NCBI GenBank assembly: GCA_002333405.1
Contig: DDBH01000018.1
Coordinates: 82,986 to 146,985, forward strand
Direction of reading: 5' to 3'
Length of the DNA: 64,000 bases
Source of the DNA: Micrococcales bacterium UBA2037
GTDB taxonomy: Bacteria > Actinomycetota > Actinomycetes > Actinomycetales > Microbacteriaceae
The notes below the pieces were generated by a model, which searched no databases, was not told where the DNA came from, and saw nothing but the letters and a program-made list of their open reading frames with translations. The translations under genes were made by a program, and so were the position numbers. Positions within the stretch are counted from its first letter, which is position 1. Every line of letters begins with the position of its first letter. Shown piece by piece: positions 41,046 to 48,825 of this stretch.

Positions 41046-42460
41046 TGAGCAAGATCATTGTTCTAGGGGCTGGCCTTTCAGGTCTTGCTAGCGCTTCCCT
41101 GCTTGCAAGAGCCGGTCACAAGGTCACGGTCCTGGACAAGCAATCTTGGCTCGGTGGCAAGTCGAGAAGAATAGAAGTTGCCGGGCAGATCATGGACACC
41201 GGTCCAGCACTTGTTACTTTCACCGGCGTTTGGGACAAGCTCCTAAAGCGCTACGACGAGCTTGGCGCTAGCCAATCAAAATCCGCAAGCGAAATTGCAG
41301 ATATAAACTTCGTGAAACTAAACGAGCTTGGCCGCTACTTCTATCAGGACCAAGTCACCGACCTGCCGGTAAAGCCAGACCATGAATGGTTCGAGGCTTG
41401 GGATCGCTTTGAAAAAGAGCATGCTCCGCTAACCGAGCCAATTACAGAGCTTCTAACCAAGATGCCAACTGATCCGGCATCGCTGCCAGCACTAGCAAAG
41501 CTTCAAAAGCGCTATGGCCTCAGGCTCACCACCAGCTGGTACCTAAAAGGCCTGAAGTGGATGCCGGAGAAACTCAAAGACATCATCGCCATCCACACCC
41601 TAAATGCCGGTATCGCGCCGACCAAAACCCTGGCCCTTTACGCTTCCATGACCGCGGTGATGGCAGCAGATGGCATCAAGGTTCCGGTTGGTGGCGTGAA
41701 CGAAATAGCTCAGTCACTTGGAAAGCTGGCGGTTGCAGCAGGCGTAGAAATCAAACTGAATCAGCAAATAACCAAGGTTCAAAAACGTCAAGTGCACACC
41801 GCGACTGAGGCGTACAACGCCGACTACATCGTGAGCTCACTTGACCCACAAGTACTAAAAATGCTGATGACCGGCAAGCAAGCAAGCCCTGCCAAGCATC
41901 GCTCCTGCTCTGGAATTGCAATTTACGCAGTTTTGAACAAGCCGCTTCCAGCTGACACCGTTACTCACTCGGTCGTGATGCCGGATGACCCACCAGAGCT
42001 TTACGCATCCCTTGAAACAGCGCGGCTCCCGAATCAGACCATGGCCTTTGTGAACTACTACCAGGCACAGGAGATCTACCCCAACTCAAAGCCCACGGTT
42101 GCCGTGCTCCTGACAGCTCCCGCCGATGGCAAGCACTACGACCTGGATCACCCCTGGGTCAAAAATGAGGTTGCCCGCATCTCTAGCCGGATGTGCCTAG
42201 CTGAACCAATCACTGAACTGTTTGAAGATTCGATGGTTTTGGACCCTGAGTATTTTGGAAGTTATGGCGCTCCCGGTGGCGCACTCTATGGTGCCACCAA
42301 GCCGCTTTGGCAATCCGGCCCATTTCACAACCCGCAATACAAAAACCCGCTTCGGCCATGGCTTTATCGAGTGGGAGCTTCGGTTCACCCGGGCGGCGGA
42401 ATACCGGCTGTTTTAGGTGGAGCGATGAACTCTATTGCAGGGTTACTAAAAAAGAACTAG
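41045..42460 (+). CDS. CrtI-like FAD-dependent carotenoid desaturase/oxidoreductase
   Basis: A 471-residue phytoene-desaturase-family protein. The FAD-binding start is IIVLGAGLSGLASASLLARA with VTVLDKQSWLGGKS, and the C-terminal segment GASVHPGGGIPAVLGGAMNS is the second FAD contact. With a UbiA partner the likely role is a CrtD-type 3,4-desaturation of an end-modified carotenoid rather than desaturation of phytoene, as in bacterioruberin pathways. That assignment is inferred from pairing. Coupled to the UbiA gene by TAATG and converging on the DivIVA-like gene. Confidence 0.85.
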   Translation: MSKIIVLGAGLSGLASASLLARAGHKVTVLDKQSWLGGKSRRIEVAGQIMDTGPALVTFTGVWDKLLKRYDELGASQSKSASEIADINFVKLNELGRYFYQDQVTDLPVKPDHEWFEAWDRFEKEHAPLTEPITELLTKMPTDPASLPALAKLQKRYGLRLTTSWYLKGLKWMPEKLKDIIAIHTLNAGIAPTKTLALYASMTAVMAADGIKVPVGGVNEIAQSLGKLAVAAGVEIKLNQQITKVQKRQVHTATEAYNADYIVSSLDPQVLKMLMTGKQASPAKHRSCSGIAIYAVLNKPLPADTVTHSVVMPDDPPELYASLETARLPNQTMAFVNYYQAQEIYPNSKPTVAVLLTAPADGKHYDLDHPWVKNEVARISSRMCLAEPITELFEDSMVLDPEYFGSYGAPGGALYGATKPLWQSGPFHNPQYKNPLRPWLYRVGASVHPGGGIPAVLGGAMNSIAGLLKKN

Positions 42461-43590
42461 TTGTTCTCTTCTGCGTCAACCGGCTCTGAGTCAACAACAA
42501 GGTCAGCCTCTACTGCCATTCTTCTTGACTCGTCCAATGACTTCCTGCGAGCAATGATTACCTCTTGCTCAGGAGTGATCATCTTGGATGTTTCTTCAAG
42601 GAAGGCCTCAATAGCATTTGTCTGCTCCGGAAGCTTTGACAATCTGTACTCGGCCTCGGCAATTGCCTGGCGAGCAATATCCAGAGACTTCAGTGAAATT
42701 GCTTCAGCACGTGCTCGGGCGTCAGCAATCAACGCAAGCGCCATGCCCTGTGATTCAGATGCCATTCGGTCTGCTTCTGCGCGAGCATTCTCAAGGGTTT
42801 CTTCAGCGTTCTCAATCAGTGAGCTTGCCTCTTGGGTTGCTGCGGCAAGCTCGCGCTCTGCCTCGTCACGCATCTGCTCGGCCTCAGCCTGAACCTTGCG
42901 GAAAATCTCCAGAGCCTGCTTCTCACCAATGTCGATCTTCTCTGAAATTTCAGATTCGATCTCAGCGTTGCGCTTTAGCAGTCGGGCGTTCTCGTTTTGG
43001 ATCTGCTCAACTTCGCTTTGAAGCTCAGCCTTCACCCTTGAAACATAGTTGTCTGCATCTGAGCGAATTACGTTCGCTTCCTTGGTGAGACGGGCACGCT
43101 CTGACTCAACCCGCTGCATTTCGTCTTCAGCAGCGTCCAGGGTTTCCCTGGACTGCTTGTTTGCAGCGGCAAGAATTGACTTGGCCTGGCGGTTAGCGGC
43201 AGAACTGCTGCGCTGAACCTCGTCCTCGGACTCAAAGCGAAGACGCTCAGCCTCAGCCTTTGCGGTCTCACGGGTCTTTACTGCGTCCTTGGCAGCATCG
43301 TTCACAAGCTTTGCGGCCTCAGCCTCAGCCAAACGCAGGGTCTGCTCAAACTGTGCTCCAACCTGGGCATAGCCAGGTGAGCGGTTGAGCTTTAGGGATT
43401 CTTCGAGTTCAACGATTCTTTCGCGAAGTGCATTCTGCTCGCGAATAGCCATCGAGTTGTACTGCTCGATCTCAGCAAGATTTTTCTGCAACCAGGCAAC
43501 GTGACGGTCAACCTCAGCTCGGTTGTAACCGCTGATGGCAGCTCCAAACACTTTCTTGGTTGGCTCGCTCATTTCGTCAGAGTAACTCAA
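42457..43590 (-). CDS. DivIVA/Wag31-like coiled-coil protein
   Basis: A 377-residue cytoplasmic protein. Residues 13-36 (VFGAAISGYNRAEVDRHVAW) match the DivIVA N-terminal membrane-curvature segment; the rest is almost entirely Ala/Glu/Arg coiled coil. Such proteins organise pole growth and septation in Actinobacteria. I start it at TTG 43590, which has GAAAGGA six bases upstream; a TTG at 43596 lies directly on that site and ATG 43566 has none. Lengthwise it resembles the longer DivIVA-domain proteins rather than canonical Wag31. Confidence 0.85.
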   Translation of the reverse strand: MSYSDEMSEPTKKVFGAAISGYNRAEVDRHVAWLQKNLAEIEQYNSMAIREQNALRERIVELEESLKLNRSPGYAQVGAQFEQTLRLAEAEAAKLVNDAAKDAVKTRETAKAEAERLRFESEDEVQRSSSAANRQAKSILAAANKQSRETLDAAEDEMQRVESERARLTKEANVIRSDADNYVSRVKAELQSEVEQIQNENARLLKRNAEIESEISEKIDIGEKQALEIFRKVQAEAEQMRDEAERELAAATQEASSLIENAEETLENARAEADRMASESQGMALALIADARARAEAISLKSLDIARQAIAEAEYRLSKLPEQTNAIEAFLEETSKMITPEQEVIIARRKSLDESRRMAVEADLVVDSEPVDAEENN

Positions 43591-43700
43591 TTGCAATCCT
43601 TTCGAAACCGCTGGAATAAGGGTTAACCCTCTGTCAGTTTAGAGGTCTACTTGGAGGTTTTGGTAGTAGTTTTCTTGGCCGCAGGCTTTGCAGCAGCCGA

Positions 43701-44192
43701 TTAGGTCTTTTTTGGTGCCGTAGCTGGCTTCTTTGAGGCTGTTGCGGAGCTGGCTTTAGCGGCAGGTGCTGCCTCTTTCTTCGTCACAGGCTTCTTGGCC
43801 ACAGGCTTAGCGGCAACCTTGGTCGTGGGCTTCTTTGGTGCTGGTTTTGCAGCAGGCTTTGCAGCTACTTTAGCTGCTGGTTTCTTCGCTGCCGGCTTTT
43901 TGGCTGCTTGGGCCACCTTTGCATCAGCACGCTTCTTAGCCGCTCGCTTCTTGGCGGCAAGCTCTTTCTTGCGAGCTGCCTCCTTGGCAGCTAGATCATC
44001 AAGAGCATCCTGGCGCATGAAGTTCAGGCCATTCTGATCAAGCTTTTTGTCTCCTGCTCGCTTGGACTCCAAGCTCTTTCGCCACTGCGAAAGACTTGCT
44101 TCAAACTTGTGTGGGTTAGGGTCGGTGAAGTCCAATTCTGGGGTAGCGACAGTCGGCACCGGTGTGCTCTTTCGCTTCAACCACTCAAACAC
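43701..44192 (-). CDS. Ala/Lys-rich histone H1-like protein
   Basis: A 163-residue protein with a short folded N-terminal part (MFEWLKRKSTPVP and PHKFEASLSQWRKSLESKR) and a long repetitive tail of AAKKPAAK- and KPVAKK-type repeats, about 90 residues, as in histone H1-like DNA-binding proteins. After its TAA (43701-43703) the same frame continues for 17 more codons of the same style (SAAAKPAAKKTTTKTSK) to TAG at 43647, so the present stop seems to be a recent truncation or a readthrough point. Function probably DNA or RNA binding; not recognised more precisely. Confidence 0.75.
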   Translation of the reverse strand: MFEWLKRKSTPVPTVATPELDFTDPNPHKFEASLSQWRKSLESKRAGDKKLDQNGLNFMRQDALDDLAAKEAARKKELAAKKRAAKKRADAKVAQAAKKPAAKKPAAKVAAKPAAKPAPKKPTTKVAAKPVAKKPVTKKEAAPAAKASSATASKKPATAPKKT

Positions 44193-44219
44193 TGATTCAG
44201 ACCTGACTTGTTATTTTTC

Positions 44220-44231
44220 TTCGGTTAACCG
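44220..44231. promoter_or_regulatory. TTCGGTTAACCG palindrome
   Basis: TTCGGTTAACCG contains the self-complementary core CGGTTAACCG and recurs at 51080-51093 in the longer perfect form TTCGGTTAACCGAA. This copy lies 28 bases upstream of the Ala/Lys-rich gene on the minus strand. It may be a shared regulator site; no regulator is linked. Confidence 0.35.
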
Positions 44232-44298
44232 TAGACCACCGCAAGCTTGTCAGCTGTTTGGGGGTCATTACACTTAATTCTAGTGGTCAAACTAGGGG

Positions 44299-44853
44299 TT
44301 ATTCGGTTGCAACTTCTTTAGCTAACAGCTCCAATATTGCTGCATCTGGCTCATATCTAAACACCCCAGACCATGACCCGTCGACTGCTTGGCCAGAGAC
44401 AATCAGCCCGTCCTCGATGAACACCGTGAAATCACCGTAGCTCGGGTTTGTGAGCTGCAGCTGGTTGTCACCCTCAACGATCACGGTTGCCTCATCCTGC
44501 AGCATGATCCAAGCACTGTATACGGTGAAAAGCTCCGGCTGCTCAATCGGGATCACATCCTCAAACTCAAGGTTGTAGAGCGCCGGTAAGAAAGGCTCCC
44601 CCGGCTCATAGGTCAGGATGTAGCGATCACCGGAGGAGGTGACCTCCTCGGTCATGCCTTTGGTAAGCCACAACTGATAACTTGCCTCAACCACATCCAA
44701 CGCCCCAACCTCAACAGCTGTATCTGGCGCGATTGCCGATGCTGTTACTTCAGACTCAACTGGTGCGGGGGTTTGAGTTGTTACGCAGCCAGCAAGAGAC
44801 AGGGAAGTAACCAGCAAGGTGCCTAGCGACATGGATTTAATTCTGCGTTCCAC
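44299..44853 (-). CDS. Putative lipoprotein, unknown function
   Basis: A 184-residue secreted lipoprotein (signal MSLGTLLVTSLSLAGC, lipobox Cys near residue 23) of no family I recognise. Its C-terminal half, from FEDVIPIEQ through VFIEDGLIVSGQ and SGVFRYEPDAAILELLAKEV, resembles by eye the end of the lipoprotein at 47490-48158, so the two may be paralogues. Start taken as GTG 44853; ATG 44832 is an alternative. It is divergent from the DUF4349 gene. Confidence 0.7.
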   Translation of the reverse strand: MERRIKSMSLGTLLVTSLSLAGCVTTQTPAPVESEVTASAIAPDTAVEVGALDVVEASYQLWLTKGMTEEVTSSGDRYILTYEPGEPFLPALYNLEFEDVIPIEQPELFTVYSAWIMLQDEATVIVEGDNQLQLTNPSYGDFTVFIEDGLIVSGQAVDGSWSGVFRYEPDAAILELLAKEVATE

Positions 44854-44973
44854 AACCTCAAGGGTAGCCCAGTGTCAGAACAACTAGCTCTTCTTCACCT
44901 CCACCACATCACCAAAAGCACCGATTTTTGGCAAATCGTGAAATTCTTGGGATTCTCGCGACACACTATAGAT

Positions 44974-45855
44974 ATGACTAGAAAATTTGTGACCACGCTT
45001 CTTATCTCAATGCTTGTCCTGCTAACCGGTTGCGCATCGGAAAGCTATTCAGATATTTCCACACAGGGTGCTACCGAATATTCGCAAGAAGATTCGATTA
45101 GCTCCGACGGTGAGGCCGCTTACACAGAAAGTTCTGAAAGCAAGGTTGGTTCTTCGGACAGAGCCATTGTTGAAAGGGTTTACTTGAGCTTTGAGGTCCA
45201 AGACCTTCCTTCCTGGAGCCAAGACTTTCGCGAAGACTTGACGCGTCTTGGCGGATACGTAGACACTTGGGATGAGAGTTCGGATTTGTCAGGTGCAATC
45301 TTTCGCATGACAGCAAGCGTTCGAGTTCCCGCTGGAAGCCTAGAGAGTTTCCTCCAGTCAATTCGATCAGTTGCAAGCAACCTGACCTACTCACAGTCCC
45401 TTCAAGACGTAACAGTGGAGACGCTCGATTTAGAGAGCAGAATCTCAGTTTTGGAGGCCTCAATAAGCCGGCTCGAAGAAGTCTTAGCAGACGCCAAGAA
45501 CCTGAGCGAGTTATTGGAAGCAGAGAATTTCCTTACTCAACGCGAAGCGGAGCTCCACTCTCTTAGATCCCAGGCAGCCTACTGGGCACAAGCTGTCGCA
45601 TATGCAACCGTGCACATGGACGTAGCAGAGCAGAACCACTCCGAAGTGGGTGGATCAAACAATTTCTGGGATTCAATCATGAATGGTTGGATGGACTTCT
45701 CCAGCTCTTTCAACGAACTGTTCCTTGCTATTGCCTATCTGAGCCCGTGGTTGGCTTTGTTGGCAGTACTGTCACTAATTGGCTGGAAGGTCTACAGGGG
45801 TCGGATTCGGAATCGCACTAAGGGCGAATCGGTAAAGCCCAAAAACCCTAACTAG
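44974..45855 (+). CDS. DUF4349 lipoprotein
   Basis: A 293-residue lipoprotein, lipobox VLLTGC at the N-terminus, with the DUF4349 region: a first beta part (IVERVYLSFEVQDLPSWSQDF and MTASVRVPAGSLESFLQSI), then a coiled coil (LESRISVLEASISRLEEVL; FLTQREAELHSLRSQAAY), and a C-terminal membrane helix with a basic tail. Function unknown; such proteins sit in the envelope. I chose ATG 44974, which opens directly into the signal peptide; an open frame further upstream lacks one. It faces away from a smaller lipoprotein gene. Confidence 0.85.
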   Translation: MTRKFVTTLLISMLVLLTGCASESYSDISTQGATEYSQEDSISSDGEAAYTESSESKVGSSDRAIVERVYLSFEVQDLPSWSQDFREDLTRLGGYVDTWDESSDLSGAIFRMTASVRVPAGSLESFLQSIRSVASNLTYSQSLQDVTVETLDLESRISVLEASISRLEEVLADAKNLSELLEAENFLTQREAELHSLRSQAAYWAQAVAYATVHMDVAEQNHSEVGGSNNFWDSIMNGWMDFSSSFNELFLAIAYLSPWLALLAVLSLIGWKVYRGRIRNRTKGESVKPKNPN

Positions 45856-45967
45856 CGCTCCAGAGAGCCATTACCTCAGGCTGTAAGTCAAGGTCGGAAA
45901 AATCCTGAAATTCACCGAAGGTTCCATCGATGTCTGACTGGGCCTCTATTGTGAGTTCAAATAGAGC
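45848..45967 (-). pseudogene. Gene-end remnant
   Basis: A 39-codon open frame without a start codon (upstream TAG at 45968-45970), reading LTIEAQSDIDGTFGEFQDFS then DLQPEVMALWSAS before a TAG. Composition looks protein-like and it ends cleanly at the convergent DUF4349 stop, so it is plausibly the preserved end of a lost gene. Family not recognised. Confidence 0.35.
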
Positions 45968-45980
45968 CTAGGGAGAGCTT

Positions 45981-46079
45981 ATGGATGACTGCGGATTCTG
46001 CTTACTTCCTTGGTATGTTTGCGAATGCGATTTTTGCGACTGTTTAGTTAAGGCGCAGGATATCGACCCGAACACCTAG
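45981..46079 (+). CDS. 32-residue cysteine-rich peptide
   Basis: A short gene with ATG 45981 preceded by AGGGAGAGC. The peptide holds six cysteines in 18 residues, CGFCLLPWYVCECDFCDC, and ends LVKAQDIDPNT. The pattern suggests a metal-binding or disulfide-rich peptide; a hydrophobic middle could touch a membrane. Its TAG shares bases with the GGAGG site of the next gene (46079-46083), so it is translationally adjacent and probably co-transcribed with it. No family recognised. Too short for routine gene calling. Confidence 0.55.
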   Translation: MDDCGFCLLPWYVCECDFCDCLVKAQDIDPNT

Positions 46080-46087
46080 GAGGACTA

Positions 46088-46609
46088 ATGGAAGTCCTTC
46101 TTCTAGGAATCTTCTTTTGGCTTATTCTCAAACTTGTTGGAAAGCGCCAGCAGCTTACGAAGGCAAAAAGGGCATATCTCACGATGGTGGATGATGCTGC
46201 TATGGGACTAGCTGATGAGCAATTTGCTTATGAAGCAGGGGTCGAAAGTCTCCCGGACTTGGAGGGCGACGGCACTTTTTCCTTTGAGGTGAGTCTCACG
46301 CGAGCAGACAATGATGACCTTGAATCCATCTATACCTACCTGGACCTAAAGGGTCTCAAGCGAGAGTCGTTGGCGACAGTGTTGAAGTCCGAGCGGGTAG
46401 GTAGCGCTTCTCAGGTTGCTGTCGAACTATCCCAAGCGCCCTTAGGAATCGTTGGAGGGGAATCAGGACAAGTTTTGTCGAGCCTTCTGGGAAACGTGGG
46501 CGGACAGGCGCGCTGCTCGGGCAGGCTCAATAGAGACAAGAAGGGTGTCTTCAGATACTTCCTTGATATCAAGGCAGAAGCAGGGGGGCAGGGCGATGCA
46601 ACAACGTGA
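46088..46609 (+). CDS. Membrane-anchored hypothetical protein
   Basis: A 173-residue protein with one N-terminal membrane helix (VLLLGIFFWLILKLVGK) and a cytoplasmic or external soluble domain of alternating strands (FSFEVSLTRADNDDLESIYT; YFLDIKAEAGG). No family recognised. A strong GGAGG four bases before ATG 46088 supports the start. It is followed, overlapping by 14 bases, by a small membrane protein, and preceded by the cysteine-rich peptide; the three probably work together. Confidence 0.65.
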   Translation: MEVLLLGIFFWLILKLVGKRQQLTKAKRAYLTMVDDAAMGLADEQFAYEAGVESLPDLEGDGTFSFEVSLTRADNDDLESIYTYLDLKGLKRESLATVLKSERVGSASQVAVELSQAPLGIVGGESGQVLSSLLGNVGGQARCSGRLNRDKKGVFRYFLDIKAEAGGQGDATT

Positions 46610-46784
46610 TCGGCTAAGGACCCAAGTGAATTGGTCTCGCGTGAGGGTTGTCACCGCTTCTTTTTTGCTAGTCGTTCTCGATCGGCTCTGGAAGGCACTC
46701 AAAGCGGTAGCCTGGGTGATTACCGTAGGTTTTGTGACGATGATTGTACTCATTGCTAGCGTATTTTTCGGCAAGAAAAAGTGA
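46596..46784 (+). CDS. 62-residue membrane protein
   Basis: A small protein with a basic N-terminus and two hydrophobic segments (VVTASFLLVVL and VAWVITVGFVTMIVLIASVFF) ending in FGKKK. ATG 46596 lies inside the end of the preceding gene, consistent with coupling. No family recognised. Confidence 0.55.
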   Translation: MQQRDRLRTQVNWSRVRVVTASFLLVVLDRLWKALKAVAWVITVGFVTMIVLIASVFFGKKK

Positions 46785-47155
46785 TGAAAACCCCGATTAA
46801 TGCTTAGTCAGGCGGCTACCGGCAGGACTGATGAATCCTTGTTTGGCTTCGTAAGTCCAGCGCCCCGATGCATCTCTTCCGCTCAGAATAACTCCGTATC
46901 CAATTGAACTGCATAAAATTTCGACCACAAAACTCCACGCCTCTTCTACTACTCGAATTGAAGAGCAAGAAGTAAGGCCTCGAATGCTAACTGTCTAAAC
47001 GGAAATTTAATACCCGTTGGCATAGCCCACGATATTTTTATCGTCATCAGATCAAAAACTTCAATTCGCTGGAGTCGGCAATAATTCTGGCTCTACAGGT
47101 GCTGAACCGGCCGTGGTTACAGCAGCATTGATTTGGGTTGGAGTGAGTCCTGTAA

Positions 47156-47347
47156 GGGCAGCTGTGTGTCAGCAAATCAAGCCCGCCGTACGCGGCAGTA
47201 GTAGGTGGCTTACCCGTCGGGAAGGCCGATGTGCCGACCTCTCGAAGCCTGACCGAGACCTGTGCCAAACTGGAAGTTCCAAATACCATGTGTCCCTCGT
47301 ACGCCACTGTGTCCGAATCGGACCTTGGTCTGGATGTGGGTTTTTAA
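47156..47347 (+). pseudogene. Decayed secreted-protein remnant
   Basis: A 63-codon open frame without start, reading SKSSPPYAAVVGGLPVGKAD and LTETCAKLEVPNTMCPSYAT before TAA. Pro/Ser/Ala-rich composition and paired cysteines suggest part of an exported protein. The upstream part appears in another frame, suggesting a frameshift. Family not recognised. Confidence 0.3.
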
Positions 47348-47357
47348 CTTTGCAATC
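47344..47357. repeat. 14-base direct repeat, copy 1
   Basis: TTAACTTTGCAATC is repeated exactly at 48164-48177; preceding bases are also alike (GTGGGTTT versus GTGGG). Each copy directly follows or overlaps the end of a reading frame. The pair brackets the lipoprotein gene at 47490-48158, about 820 bases apart. Confidence 0.5.
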
Positions 47358-47489
47358 CCCGCGGTACCAAGATCGCCTCCGACACGCAATACACTTTTAA
47401 ATGGAGTCCAATAACTGACGAAAACATCATGAGTTTTCGCAGACGTAGCGATGACATTGCTCCTAATGCAGGACTGAAAGGGACTACAA

Positions 47490-48158
47490 ATGGACAACTC
47501 GCAGCCAGTACGGCATCCCCTAGTGATAGCCCTGTGCTTACTCACTTCGGCCCTGTTTGCATTGACCGGATGTTCTTCCGAAGGTGGGGTGAAGAGGGAG
47601 CCGAATGTTGAATTGACCAGTCAAGAGGCGCAAGCGGGCTCAGAGGAGACAACCCCCTCCCACGAACCATCAATCGAATCATCTCAACTCAAGCTCGAAG
47701 AGCCGCTGACACAAGAGTTTGATGAAGTCCTGAATCGCAGTTGTCTAGAAGCGTTGGCGATGGGCTTAGAGGAATCAAGTCCAGCCCTGGGCGTCTCGTA
47801 CATACTTGTGCCTGAGGAGCTCTCGATAGAGGGATACTCAGCAGTTGAACATGACCCAAGAAGCGACACCGTCTCTCTACTTTGGGAGACAGATGCTTTC
47901 TACACCTGTTATTTTTCAAATCAAATTGCATTGGCTGAGGAGTTTGACGCCTCTGTCCCACTCTCTTTTGAAGCCACCGTAGACGGGTTTAGTCTCTTTT
48001 ATGACAACCTTGGCGAGACTCGCGCGATTGAAGTGATGGTTACAGACGGACTCGTTTCTGGATTTGATGATGGCAAAGCTATCTGGCAGGTTGTCTACGG
48101 CGTGGGTGAGAAGCACCTAGCACTTCTCGAGCGAGCAGTGAGAGAGTTTCTAGACTAA
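47490..48158 (+). CDS. Putative lipoprotein, unknown function
   Basis: A 222-residue lipoprotein: basic start, hydrophobic signal (LVIALCLLTSALFALTGC) with lipobox Cys near residue 28, then a Ser/Glu-rich linker and a folded domain. AAAGGGA lies seven bases before the ATG. Its end (VMVTDGLVSGFDDGKAIWQ then LALLERAVREFL) resembles by eye the end of the lipoprotein at 44299-44853. Function unknown. It is flanked by a 14-base direct repeat in a decayed neighbourhood, which suggests recent rearrangement. Confidence 0.7.
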   Translation: MDNSQPVRHPLVIALCLLTSALFALTGCSSEGGVKREPNVELTSQEAQAGSEETTPSHEPSIESSQLKLEEPLTQEFDEVLNRSCLEALAMGLEESSPALGVSYILVPEELSIEGYSAVEHDPRSDTVSLLWETDAFYTCYFSNQIALAEEFDASVPLSFEATVDGFSLFYDNLGETRAIEVMVTDGLVSGFDDGKAIWQVVYGVGEKHLALLERAVREFLD

Positions 48159-48163
48159 GTGGG

Positions 48164-48177
48164 TTAACTTTGCAATC
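48164..48177. repeat. 14-base direct repeat, copy 2
   Basis: Second exact copy of TTAACTTTGCAATC, starting five bases after the lipoprotein stop; the first copy is at 47344-47357. Confidence 0.5.
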
Positions 48178-48211
48178 TGCCGGTGGACTATCCCATCGAA
48201 GAGCATGACTG

Positions 48212-48361
48212 TACAAGCCCCACACCCTCAAAGAACGGGCCCACCTGATTCTCGACAAAGTCCTTGATCTTGTGTCGCGGGGCGGGAGTTGCACACCAAT
48301 CATCAAAGTGGATGAAGATGAGCTAGGCGACAGGAGTGCTCTAAGTTGCGGGTTCAACTAA
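48212..48361 (+). pseudogene. Gene remnant without start codon
   Basis: A 49-codon frame between TGA 48206-48208 and TAA 48359-48361 reading HTLKERAHLILDKVLDLVSR then CTPIIKVDEDELGDRSALSC. The amphipathic helix-like start and acidic segment look like former coding sequence. Family not recognised. Confidence 0.3.
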
Positions 48362-48825
48362 GGGATTATCGTGCGTCGTTTCGTCATGGATGACCCCGAG
48401 AATGATGGCAGCCCTTCGAAATCCGCGTTTAGACCACAACCACCTCAGGCGAGATTGAATTTCTTCTGCCCTGCTAACCATCCTTCCACCCTAAACCAAG
48501 CACGTCTACTTAGTTCTTAGGACCTAGGTGACCAACTTGTGATTCGCTATTTCCGAGGGCATCAGCAGGTCCTGCTCTCCGAGGTCAAATTCAAAGAGAC
48601 ATCGCCACAATCAGTGAACACAACCGAGGGAATGTGACCTCGTCAGCTGGGCAGAAGATAACGTTGCGCACTGGTGATGCGTCTCTGAGCAACCAAAACC
48701 GACAGAGCATCGGCTCGTCTGGTGGCATACACAAAGCAGTTTCGGTCAGAGCAACACATACTATTGGGTACGGCTAGTTGTTCAATGCCAATCACACCCA
48801 AACACCTTGTCCAATAGGAGCGCGA
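48362..48825. other. 464-base region with no recognised gene
   Basis: No convincing open frame, RNA gene or repeat is seen on either strand. Together with the remnants before it, it looks like decaying intergenic sequence. The promoter of the MFS gene must lie near its right end. Confidence 0.4.

Larger units (their letters stand above)
46785..47489. other. 705-base region with no intact gene
   Basis: No intact gene is evident. On the plus strand several frames look formerly coding: frame 1 near 47050-47150, frame 2 from 47156 to TAA 47347, and the same frame after that stop (TKIASDTQYTFKWSPITDEN). This pattern fits decayed sequence of a secreted protein. A minus-strand open frame at 47210-47545 looks like a shadow. 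Confidence 0.4.

Noticed and set aside
44947..44972. TTGGGA and TATAGA as a promoter before the DUF4349 gene
   Set aside because: Spacing is only 14 bases and the -10 would touch the ATG.
47210..47545. 111-codon minus-strand frame near the decayed region
   Set aside because: No ribosome site or domain features; overlaps the start of the lipoprotein and looks random.
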